NCBI RefSeq assembly: GCF_001659605.2
Contig: NC_035162.2
Coordinates: forward strand, 6,963,248-7,027,247
From: Manihot esculenta
Lineage: Eukaryota; Streptophyta; Magnoliopsida; Malpighiales; Euphorbiaceae
Direction: 5' to 3'
DNA length: 64,000 nt
The translations under genes were made by a program, and so were the position numbers. The notes beneath the pieces are model-generated. The model did not search any database. It had not been told where the DNA came from and saw nothing but the letters and a program-made list of their open reading frames with translations. Below, piece by piece: positions 1-16,903 of the stretch; position 1 is the stretch's first letter; the number at the start of each line of letters is the position of its first letter.

Positions 1-328
1 TAACCTTGCACTCCTGCTGGGTATCCCTAACTAGCCAGACACAAATTGCATCGTCTCTTTATGCTCCTAGCTTTCTTGATATTTGTCGGTAATTATCAGA
101 GGAGCAAAGTACAACGGCACGAGAATAGTGTGTTTAAGCTCAAGTGAAAGTCGACAGAATCACCATATTCCAGGTTATGGCAGAAAAACCAGTTTGCAGT
201 CTTGGCAAGCAGAGGAAATCAACAGTCGAGGCAGGGCTGGAGTACTTGTTATATATAACCAGAAAAACACCATTTTCGTCATATGTCCACTAGCAGAAAA
301 GGAGCTTCCTTGTTCAGTTGCTTCACAT
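1..328. other. 3' flank of the shaggy-like kinase gene
   Basis: This is the 3' untranslated and downstream side of the minus-strand kinase whose stop codon is at 329-331. It is moderately AT-rich. I see no second gene. The longest open frame here (83-412, plus) overlaps the antisense of the last kinase exon and resembles no family I know. Confidence 0.5.
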
Positions 329-6796
<6,468 letters not shown>

Positions 6797-8035
6797 ATAT
6801 CAGCGGAGAGGGTGGAGCTTCAGTGGGTCATCGTACGATGGAGCTAAGTGTGATTGCTGGGCTTGATGATGATGTTGAAGATGATTGATTAGCTCCCAAA
6901 AGCCAAAGGCATGGAGAGAGGGCACTGCTCTCTGCAAATTCCCTTTGCCTTTCCTCTCCTTTCGCTCACTCTCACTTCACACGCACACAAACACACATCA
7001 TTTTTTGCATTTTCTTTTCATTTTTTTCTTACTTGCTGTAACTCAATTTAGCATTGCTTAATTAGCTTTTTTACTATTTGTCTTATTTAAAAATAAGTTT
7101 TTTCTTAAATGAAAACTGAAAATTAAAAAAAAAATTAAAATCTCTCATTCAATAAATTTTATTATTAAATTATTCATAATATATTTTATTATTAAATTAA
7201 ATCGGTGAGTATGAAAAAGTAAATTCTTAAATTTATTTTTTTAAAAATTAAAGACATAAATATTGATAATATTAATGTAGTATTTTAACTAAAAATTAAA
7301 AAGACGAATTCCACATTAAAATCATTATAGATAATCATTTTACATAGGCCAATGGCCGAAGAAAGGTTAAATGTTCAAGTCAATTTATATTTTAATTTAA
7401 AGTTTAAATTTTATAGGAATTAGCTTAAAACTTACATTTAAGTAATTTTTAAAATTAAAATTAAAATAGCAATCTAATCATTAAATATATTTTTTATATT
7501 TTAAGAATTTTATTCTATAATAATATTTATAAATATTTTATAATAAATATATTATTTAATCTAAATAACAGCGTATATAAAATAATTCATAATAATATAT
7601 ATGTTATAAAATTTTTATAGTTATTATTCTAAAATAAAATTCATCATTAAAATTATATATTATATATTTAATAATTAAATTATTATTATTTTTAAAATTA
7701 AATATATCAATTAATTATTTTCTTAACTATCACGCTTTTATAGCAAAGCATTTGCACTCAAGACAAAATCATCTTTAAGTAACTCTCTTTTATTTATATT
7801 AATTAATACAATATAAATCAAAATTTAGGCTCCATTGACGAAAAATAATTTATATTTTTTAATTAAATAATTTATTTTTTATTATTTAATTTTAATTTAA
7901 AAATAAAATATATTAACAAAATTATTTTTTTATTAATTTTTTTTAATGTTTCAAAACACAACAAAATTGAAGAATATTTTTTATAAAATAAATTAGAGAA
8001 AAAAAATAGGAGTGCTATGAAAAATTAAACTCCTC
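6797..8035. other. Kinase 5' leader/promoter side, then AT-rich intergenic DNA
   Basis: Positions 6797 to about 7000 carry the likely 5' leader of the minus-strand kinase, which is GA-rich on that strand. From about 7010 to 8035 the sequence is very AT-rich with homopolymer A/T runs and no coding frame. I see no RNA gene. Confidence 0.5.
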
Positions 8036-9011
8036 TTACAAGCGGGCAATGAAGTTCTTATCAAAGCAGTTGTGGAGGTAATTCCTTTTTTTATCATGAC
8101 TTATTTCAGATTTCCTACAACTTTCATTCAGGAAATCCATTAAGCAGTAGCCTGGTTTTGGTGAGGAAGTTGTTTTGATAAAGCAAGAGGGAGGCATGGG
8201 TTTTAAAGACTTGCACTTATTCAGGATGCTATATTTGCAAAACAAGCCTGGAGAGTTATAAGTATCCCCATTCTTTGTGGGCTCCTATCATGAAAGGTAT
8301 TTATTTTTTCTTTTCTGATTTTATGGATGCTCCTGTGGATAGACAAGCATTTTGGGGATGAAGAAGTCTGTTAGTTGGTAGAGAGGCAATCCATTGGGGG
8401 TATCGCTGGAATATATCAGGCCCCTGTTTTCTTAATGTGTAGAATGATGCTTGGGTCCCTACTTTACCAGATTTTCGCATTCAAAGCCAGCAATATGAAG
8501 GGAGTCCAATAATCTATGTAGCTAATCTAATTAACCCTGCAACTAATCAATGGGACCTGATTTTGTTGGCATATTCCTTTTTCCATGATGAAGGTAAAGT
8601 AATTCTTAGTGTTCTATTAGCTATGAATGTTAGAGATCCAGAAGTGGTGTGGTTCCATTCTAGGCATGGGTCTTGCTATTCAGTCTGCTATTAAAAGAAA
8701 CTTTCTGCCTTGTGTGATTGAATCTGATTCAAGTGGTTGTTCAACTTTATTCTTCTCAGGATCCTCCTCCTTATGAATATTGAAAGCTCTAATGCATGAT
8801 CTTAGACTATTGTTGTTTAACAATTCTTTAATCTTGGTTTCTTTTGTTCCCATGTCGGCAAATCTTTGTGCTGACTGGATAGCTAAGTTTGTATGCAGTG
8901 GAAGGTTATTCTCGAGCTGGCTTTCCAACTATCCTTCTAAATTATATGTTCTGATAGAAAATGATTGTACCTCTTTATTTTTATGAATGAATGATCTTTT
9001 ATTGATAAAAA
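8036..9011 (+). mobile_element. Degenerate LINE (non-LTR retrotransposon) 3' fragment
   Basis: Reading the plus strand conceptually across stops gives two landmarks of plant L1-type ORF2. Near 8170-8300 is the segment after the reverse transcriptase core (KQEGGMGFKDLHLF followed by a SLWAP-like stretch). Near 8660-8910 is an RNase H-like tail with an IESDS motif and an ANLCADWIAK-like helix, as in the RVT_3 domain. A short A-rich tract follows at about 9005-9011, as expected for a LINE 3' end. Frameshifts and stops are frequent and the 5' part is absent, so this is a 5'-truncated, long-dead copy. The neighbouring sequence is far more AT-rich, which makes the insert stand out. Confidence 0.7.
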
Positions 9012-11106
9012 ATCTAGTGTTTGAGTCCTACATATAGAGGACTATACAATGTGGGAGTTTATATTGAAAAAAAAAAACCATAATAATCAATTTACCCCTT
9101 TGTTTATCTCATATTAGCTGATGATTTAGGATAATTTTCTTATTAAGATTTTTTTTTTCAATAATTTTTAAAAATATTAATTAAAATACATTAAATTTGA
9201 GTATCAGTGATTCAAATCACGTCAAAACTAAATATAATTATATCATCTTATATACTTCTAACAATATTTAAACTCTATTCAATACGTTCACAATCTCTAT
9301 AATTAGGTATGTTATTTTCTAAATAGTCAATTTGATTACTTATTCAATACTCATACTGAAGTATTAGAAAAGTTGTCAAGCCAATACATCTATATTGAAG
9401 AATCAGAGTTAGGCTTTTTATTTTTTTGAAAATATAACATTATAAAAAATTATGAAAAATTTAATAAAATTGGTTCAATATAACTAGAGATAAATTATTA
9501 GATATTGTTGATATGGTTGAAAATAGGGCTGGTTAGTCAATTTGTGTAAGATAGTTGGTGCGTATGCATCGCCACTCCGATATCCAAATTAATAAACTAA
9601 TAAAATCAGTGAATGTAATGAATTATTTTGAATTTAGAATGATTGTATAAAAATACGTACCTTAATCTATGTGCACACCAACTTTCATATTACAAAATAG
9701 AGTTTGTTATCAAATTCTTTGAAAATACAGCTTGCATCGATTAATTAATGGATAGGAGATTCCGCAATTATAGATAAAATGAAAATCTATCAGATTATAT
9801 TCGTTAATGGTAATTTTTTATAAAATCTCGTACTGTTTTGGAGGAATGAATTTTGATAAAAAAACAAGCGCTACGATATCTGAGTTTTTCTTCAATAGAT
9901 GGGACCATGTGTAATATTATAACATGTGACTCTATTTTATAATAACAGTTCATTAACTATTTTAATCTATTATTATTTGACATCATTTATAATATTAATT
10001 ATAAATTTTAGGAGAAAAGTCATAATTAATTTTAGATATTTAATCGATCATATTTTATTAAAATAGATTAAACAATATATTATTAGATAAAAAAATGAAC
10101 TTAAAATTGATTCAAAATATTATACAAGTATTAGAATTAAATGATTCATTTATATAGATAAGTGATTAAATGTAATTATATTTTATATTAATATTAACAA
10201 TAAGTTGTCCCTTTAATTTAAAGATTTTTTAAAAATTATAAATAATTATATAAAATATTTAATTTAGGTTCATTTTAATATATGCTTAAAAAATTATGAT
10301 CTAACACCTTTTCAGAGCAACAACAATAATATGTTTATAATATTATTTAATTATTATATTTAAATACCTTGTTTTATGTGTATATTTAATTTATTTTTTT
10401 TTATAAGAATCTACCCTAGTACATATTTTGTCTTACTGACATTTTCATAAACCCTTCATTTTGAAAACAAAAATTTACTAACAATTTCTTTTTTTGAAAT
10501 TACTAGATCCAGTTTTTTTAAATTGAAATATTTTTATTTAAATACAAATGAAAATATGTATAATTTTATAAAAAATTATTTAAATACAAATGAAGGAAAA
10601 ATTTTCATTGAGATTTATATTTATAAGAGAGAAAGAGAAAGGAAGAGATGATTTAGATTTTTTTTTTACTATTATATTTATTTATTTTTAGAGTCAATAT
10701 ATTTAATAAATTATTTTCATATTAAACCATATGCACGGACTTAATTTTTAGAAATTCAGTTATTTCTTAGTTTATATTCAAAAGCGGAGCAACAAAGGTT
10801 TTGGGTCGGACTTTTTCAATGGGTTGACCCGAACCGAACCGAGAAGATTCATGATTCATCATAGGTCCGTCCAGATACTAGCGATTTACATATGGCTGTG
10901 GATTTGCCATGTCAGCATTAATGCCTTTCACGCCAAAATTTCTCCTTCCTCAAAAATTTAAAATATCCCACCAATTTTAATAAAATTAAACAAAAATAAA
11001 ACTCCAAGCTCTCAGGGTTGAGCAATCCATAAACAAAAGCAATTGCATTTGCATGCATCGATTTAGCAGACACTAATAAAAAAAATTAAAATAAATTAAA
11101 TGCAAA
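9012..11106. other. AT-rich intergenic DNA and DJC77-like promoter side
   Basis: Mostly AT-rich low-complexity DNA with no recognisable coding exon. The last 200 to 300 bases (from about 10780) are less AT-rich and hold the upstream region of the plus-strand gene that starts at 11107. No tRNA, rRNA or clear TIR element was seen. Confidence 0.45.
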
Positions 11107-14100
11107 ATGGCTCAATTGCTGTCTCCTGTGTGCACAGATGTTCTTAAGATTCAAAACCCATTGATGAAAACAGCTTCAAGATCGCTTCCTAAGACCAACA
11201 ACACTACTCCTTGGAGTTGGAACTGGAAGCGAAGATCATCATCTGGCTTTGGCAGACTGAGAGTTGCAACTGATGATTCGCCGCCGGTGGCTGATGACTA
11301 CTACGCTGTTCTGGGTCTGGTAATTATGTAAAAATTCATATTGGTTCTCAACTCTGAATTGCAGGATCTTTCTGCCTGGTGGTGATATAGCTTTTAATTT
11401 GCTTATTTGAATAGCTTCCAGATGCCACACCACAACAGATTAAGAAAGCCTATTATAATTGCATGAGAGAATGTCATCCAGACTTGAGTGGGAACGACCC
11501 AGAAACTACAAATTTCTGCAAGTTCATTAATGAAGTCTATGCGGTGGGTTTCTCTTTCTTTTTCTTTTTTCTGGGTATATTTTGGTCATTTTCGTGTCTA
11601 TAAACAATTGATATATTGCAGGTGCTCAGTGACCCTGTGCAGCGCATGATTTATGATGAAATTCATGGCTATGCATTGACGGCAATCAATCCTTTCTTGG
11701 ATGATTCTAGCCCTAAGGATCACGCATTTGTCGATGAATTTAGTTGCATAGGTATGAATGAACTTGCACTTCTAGTTGAATATGCTTTTTTTTTTTTCTG
11801 TTTAGAGAAGAGGAAGTGGACTGGAATTTGGTTCTTTCCCAAGTTAATATATGAACCTACCAATGGATTGCAAATGCTGTATTTGCCTCCTATGAAAGGC
11901 TTCTTCACACTTTATTAACGTTTATATTTCGAAGGCATTGATAATATGATGTTGATGTCTGCCTAATTTCACGGAATCCATCTTGTAGAAGCATATGATG
12001 CTATAATTCTAGCCTCAAGGGAGGCAACTTTAAATCAGTTGATTGTTGATAAAAAGATTTCATTCTATTGCTACCATTGGATTTCATTTATTTGGATAAC
12101 TTACAGCTGGAAGATGCCTTCAATAAAGTTGAAAAACAATATTCTAATATTTTGCAGGCTGCAAAAATTGTGTCAATGTGGCCCCTGATGTATTTGGAAT
12201 TGAGGAAGACTTTGGAAGAGCAAGAGTGTACGGTCAATGTGGAAACCCTGAATTAGTGCAACAAGCAATTGAGAGTTGGTAATTTTCTTCCATTCTTCTT
12301 CATCGGTTCCGCATCAATGGATGTTGCTAAACATGTTAACATAATTTAGTTTGTGCGGAAGATGTGGCAATACAAACTCTTTGTACATATTTCGATTACA
12401 TTGTTACTGGTTCATTTAATTCAATCACTGAAGCAAGATAGATAAATAGTTTGATGACCCAATTAACAATATCTGAATTTAGTTTGATGAATAGTGTTTC
12501 GCTTTTTGCTATTTTGGTTCGCTTCATACAGGGTTCAAATTTTGAACAAAAACTATTTGTCATGCAAAACCTTAGGGGCTTTTGTAATTGCCATTTTATT
12601 TTTCAAATTTAATTGCCTTGTGGAGGATCCCACTAGTCAAAGTCTGTTCCCTATAAGATAGGAAGATTAAGGGCAATGAGGGAATAGAGATAATCCCATG
12701 TAAGGTAACCATTTCCTATAGTGAATTGTCCTTTTCCAAATATTGAAAATGGAAATGAGCATTCCCATCTTTATTTGGGTCCACTTTACTGCCGAATCAA
12801 TTGACCATATATTTGTTTGAAGCAACTAGCAAATTTATCACACCAATTTTCAGTTTTCATGCTTGCCAGTATAGCATTTAAAATCTATTAAAGTAGCCTG
12901 CAGCATACTGTTTGAAGAAATTTGCTATTTTCATTCTTGAGGTTTCAAGTGAACTAATCCATGATTTGCTCTCTTCAGTCCAGTTGATTGTATCCATTGG
13001 ACTTCTGCAGCACAACTATCTTTGCTAGAGGATGAAATGCGCAGAGTGGAAAGAGTAAATGTAAGGCACAACTTTTTGAACAAATACAATCATGTTTAAC
13101 TGTTTTAAGTTACAAGGATAGTGAAATTCCAATTGTTAGAATTGGAATCTGTAGAAAAATAATATTTTGTTGTCCTATTTCACAATAGAAATTACAACCT
13201 ATTTATACATGAAAGACGGTATCTAAATAAGAAGAAAAATCAAGTCTATAATTATACAATTCTAAGATTAAGCAACTAATCCATCTATCAATATTTAGAT
13301 CCTATATTAACATATTTACTTCCTATAACCTATAACACTCCCCTCTAAGTTGGAGCATAAATATTAATCATACCCAACTTGTTACATATATAATCAGTTT
13401 CAGCCATAAGGACAAGCAACCCAAAACAATCAAAATAAACAAAGGATCAGAAGAACAAAACCCGTGAACAGTAACTAGTAAACAGTAACCGATGAACAGC
13501 AGTCGTGAATAGTTCCCGTGAACGATACTCGATGAACAGTGCCCGATGTCTCCAAATGAACAATACTCAATTAACAGTGCCCAATGTATCCAAATGGACA
13601 ATATCCGATGAACAGTGCCCAATGTCTCCAAATATTACCTTTGATGAGTAATCCAAATTAACAGATCTCTAAATTTTCAAATGTTATCCTTTATGGGTAA
13701 TCCCGATGAACAGAGCTCTAAGTCTCTAAATGTTACCCTTTATGGGTAACTTGATGAACTGAGACTTAAGTCTCTAAAAGTTACCCGTAACCTAAAATGA
13801 ACAGAGCCTAAGTCTCCAAATGTTACCCTTTATGGGTAATCCCGATGAACAGAGCCCGAGCCCTAAGTCTCCAAATGTACCCTTTATGGATAACTCAAAA
13901 TGAACGGAGTACTAAGTCTCCACATATTATCCTTTATGGGTAACCCAAAATGAACAGAGCTTTAAGTCTCTAAAAAATTTAAATCTCTATGGGTGAGGCT
14001 TTGATACCATGTAGAAAACTAATATTTTGTTATTGTATTTCACAATAGAAATTACAATCTATTTATACATGAGAGGCGATATCTAAATAATAAGGAAAAT

Positions 14101-15959
14101 CAAGTATATAATTATACAATCCTAAGATTAAGCAACTGATTTATCTATCAATATTTACTTCCTATATTGACATATTTACTTCCTATAATCTATATCAAAA
14201 TCTATACATAATTTTTATGATAATGAGATAGTGGCATATAGTTGGGATTGAAACAATACATTTCTGATTTATATGATGAGATAATGTTAATTTTGGAGTT
14301 CCTGGATTTTAGCATTGACATGCTGGCTGCTCTGAATGATGATCAGGTTGCACTAATGCTTTCAGGCATGGGGTCAGCATCAATAGATGTTTTCAGAATG
14401 GTAAGAAACTGACATAAACTATATTTTCATTTTTCTTTAACAATTTTGCATTACTAAGAGTGTCATTCTCATTACTTGCAAAGAGAAACAGCCCTATGAA
14501 TGGAATAAAAGGCCGACCATCATGGAATAAAATAATCTATCTGACCCTGCTATTTTGTTCAATTTTATTTATCATTATTCACATGCCTATCGTACTAATA
14601 TTAAATTACTTGTGTGGTCAGGCAAATTCTCGATGGGAGAAAAGGCAAGCAAAAGTCTTGGTAGGAACTCTTGCTCCATAATTAGGTTATATTTTAGTCG
14701 GTTAACAGAAGGCTTGACTTCAGACTGTTTTCTTAACTTCAAGTTTGCTGCAATCTCATCACCCAATTTTGATTCACTTACTCCTTACTTTGTTGCTGAA
14801 ATTCCATCAATCTCATCACCAAATGGCAGCAATATTGACCAAATTGTGGAGGTAACTAAAGTTGGATGATGAAATTGGAGAGGAAAAAAAAAATTAAAAA
14901 ACTTGTGACTGACTGAAATAGAACAACTCAAGCCCTTGGACTGAGTTCAGCAATTTATTAAAATGTGGACAGTTTGGGGGCTAATGAATCTGATTGAAAT
15001 ATAGTCACGATACTCGGGCGTATTTAGACTTTAGGCTCCAAGTCTATGATGTTCCACACGTAGACATGCATAATCAACATGTTAGTAAAATGTTACGATT
15101 ACGGCGTAAGGTTCCCAATACTAACCATTTTACTTGGTATGATAAATGAGGATTCCTAATTCTTACAGGAGCAAGCTAAAATAAGGATGATGAGGCAAAA
15201 AAGTTCTGATAAAACTGATTCATACTGGAGTGATCTTTGGGGCAAGCCGAAAGACTACCAAAAATCAGGTAAATGCAATGATGATTATTTGAGTTGAAAA
15301 TTCAGTTCAATAATCGATTTTGCATCCAAACACATTTGACTTGATTAAGAGAGTGATTGATTTATCTATAAAATAAATATATTTGTGTTTTATTCAAGTT
15401 AAATAATTTTGTATCATAGCAATTCAATGTCATGTTTGAATTTTGGGATCGTCTAAATCACAGCCATTAAGATACTATTGACTTTCAATTTTCAAATGAA
15501 ATTAGTTGTGGATGATATCAATAATATCACTTTCATTTTTAGTTTTTTAGATTTTGGAAGTTCACAATAAGGGTAATGAGGCTTCATTTGGAATAAATCA
15601 CATGCAAAAAATCTATTAAATCAAATCTTTGAGTTCTCAAATATGAATTCTTATCCTTTTCTTCATCATAATAATGACGATGATTAATGGTCTAAGAAGT
15701 TTGCTTTTTTTTCCTTTGGGTGTCTCTAAAATTATGATCGACTCAAATGTTAGTGTTGTAATGTTGCATTTGCCCAAATGTGAGTGTATTCCTCAAACTA
15801 ATTCAAGCTGATATGATATTTACTGCAGAGGAGGAAGTGAAAGAGAGAGCGAAAAGAGCAGCAGCTGCAGCAAGAAAATGGAGGGAGTACTCACGGAGGG
15901 GCGTTGATAAGCCTCCTACTTTTAAACTTCCAGAGACAATGTCCAATAACGAGAAATGA
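11107..15959 (+). CDS. DJC77: Chloroplast J-domain protein with a ferredoxin-like cluster site (DJC77/DJC76 type)
   Basis: Plant DnaJ-like protein that joins a J domain to a 4Fe-4S ferredoxin-like segment; relatives are plastid proteins. Exons: 11107-11319, 11415-11543, 11622-11751, 12158-12278, 12979-13060, 14347-14400, 14622-14660, 15169-15268, 15829-15959; 999 nt, 332 aa. Residues 1 to about 60 are Ser/Arg-rich like a transit peptide. The J domain starts at DDYYAVLGL (63-71) and keeps the HPD tripeptide at 92-94, so Hsp70 stimulation is plausible. The iron-sulfur site is C156-x2-C159-x2-C162 with C198-P and C202 later; the intron after exon 3 splits codon 158 inside it. The C-terminus is basic and Ala/Arg-rich (about 294-312). 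Intron 5 carries a mini-LTR element in antisense. DJC77 is preferred over DJC76 because the next gene is an Mpv17 gene, as I recall for Arabidopsis. Confidence 0.9.
13150..13337 (-). repeat. LTR (3' LTR in element orientation)
   Basis: A 188-bp repeat, TGTAGAAAAATAATATTTTG at its left edge and CCTATAACA at its right edge on the plus strand. It matches 14010-14197 along its full length with scattered substitutions. Confidence 0.85.
13440..13975. repeat. Tandem-repeat core of the mini-LTR element
   Basis: The interior of the element is built from degenerate tandem units. Positions 13440-13630 hold units of about 30-60 bp around GATGAACAGTGCCC and TCTCCAAATG. Positions 13680-13975 hold about six units of 42-55 bp, each with AAGTCTC (near 13720, 13768, 13810, 13865, 13914, 13964), then a TTACCCTTTATGGGTAA-type palindrome and TGAACAGAGC. 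No protein frame is credible across them. Confidence 0.85.
13998..14009 (-). other. Primer-binding site of the mini-LTR element
   Basis: On the minus strand this reads TGGTATCAAAGC and directly abuts the LTR end at 14010. It is one base off TGGTATCAGAGC, the complement of the plant initiator Met-tRNA 3' end. Confidence 0.8.
14010..14197 (-). repeat. LTR (5' LTR in element orientation)
   Basis: A 188-bp direct repeat of 13150-13337 with the same TG and CA ends. The adjoining primer-binding site shows that the element reads right to left. Confidence 0.85.
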
Positions 15960-16903
15960 TCAGTCTACTAAATATTCTCACGAGCTACTAATCCCCTATT
16001 CCTACAAGTAACAGAAAAATTCATAAGTCTACCTCATGTAACCTTGTAAAGTTCATGCTGAAACTTCGACAGTGTATATATGATTAAACGAAATTCTAGT
16101 GATTTTTTCATAAAACGAGAAATAATTACATGATAAATATTCTAGTTTACTATTCCTACTCTTACTAGTTGCATCAGGGTGTACGTGGTTTAGCTAAGTT
16201 TTAAGATTGTTATCCACTATTGTATCAACTTACTGGCCGTGACAATTTCTTCCCAAAAAGGGGGGATGGCAATTTTTTGTCTGCTCTTAGCGGATGCTTG
16301 CTGAATCCCCATCCTTCACAAGCCCCCATAAACCCATCCACTATAAATGTCTATGCATGCCACAAATAAATTATATTATCATTGAGCACGATAGTTTCTT
16401 CCTAACATTCGAGTGGCATGGTACTTGTGCTTTTTTATTTTGGAAGTTAGAACTGTACGTGGATAATACCAAAAATCCACCTCAGACTTGATTCATAGTC
16501 ATTCCAATTCCTGTGAGCATATTTTTTCGCAAATCAAACACTCACTATTTCGATTAAAAATTAGTGGTTTAGATTTTATGAATACCATCAGCCAAAGTAT
16601 TCCAGCAGATAAATCCCGAAGTTCATGAGTGCAGCACTGTTTTCGACGAATGAAACTAATCATCCATATATGTAGATCAGTAGATGGCAACTCGTGGAAC
16701 CACCAAAATCAATTAAGAGAGGGAGATCTACAAATGATGGTAAGTATAACGATAACGAATGCTATATTTTTCTAGAAGTTCACCAAAACTGATTAAGCTC
16801 AGAGCCAGTAAAATGAAATGGGCATGAGAAATATACTTCATTGTTAAAAAGTAGACATTGCTAAATTCTAATACCAAATTTATGAATAACTAATCAGATG
16901 AAT
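15960..16903. other. Convergent intergenic region
   Basis: This holds the 3' sides of the DJC77-like gene (plus, ends 15959) and the Mpv17-like gene (minus, ends 16904). The stop codons are about 945 bp apart, so the 3' untranslated regions face each other. No further gene is visible; short open frames at 16294-16690 have no family features. Confidence 0.5.

Larger units (their letters stand above)
13150..14197 (-). mobile_element. Small non-autonomous LTR retrotransposon (TRIM-like), intronic
   Basis: A complete 1048-bp element sits antisense in intron 5 of the DJC77-like gene. Two 188-bp direct repeats bound it, each starting TG and ending CA. Read on the minus strand, the right-hand repeat is the 5' LTR and is followed at once by TGGTATCAAAGC (13998-14009), a near match to the initiator Met-tRNA primer site used by many plant LTR elements. 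A purine tract (AGAGGGGAG) directly precedes the left-hand 3' LTR. Flanks GAATC (13145-13149) and AAATC (14198-14202) suit a 5-bp target duplication with one change. No gag or pol frame fits in the 672-bp interior, so the element depended on others to move. The two LTRs differ at roughly 20 positions by eye, so the insertion is not recent. Confidence 0.85.

Noticed and set aside
13368..13631. 87-codon minus-strand frame inside the mini-LTR element
   Set aside because: It reads through degenerate tandem repeats and repeats its own words; it is not gag or pol.
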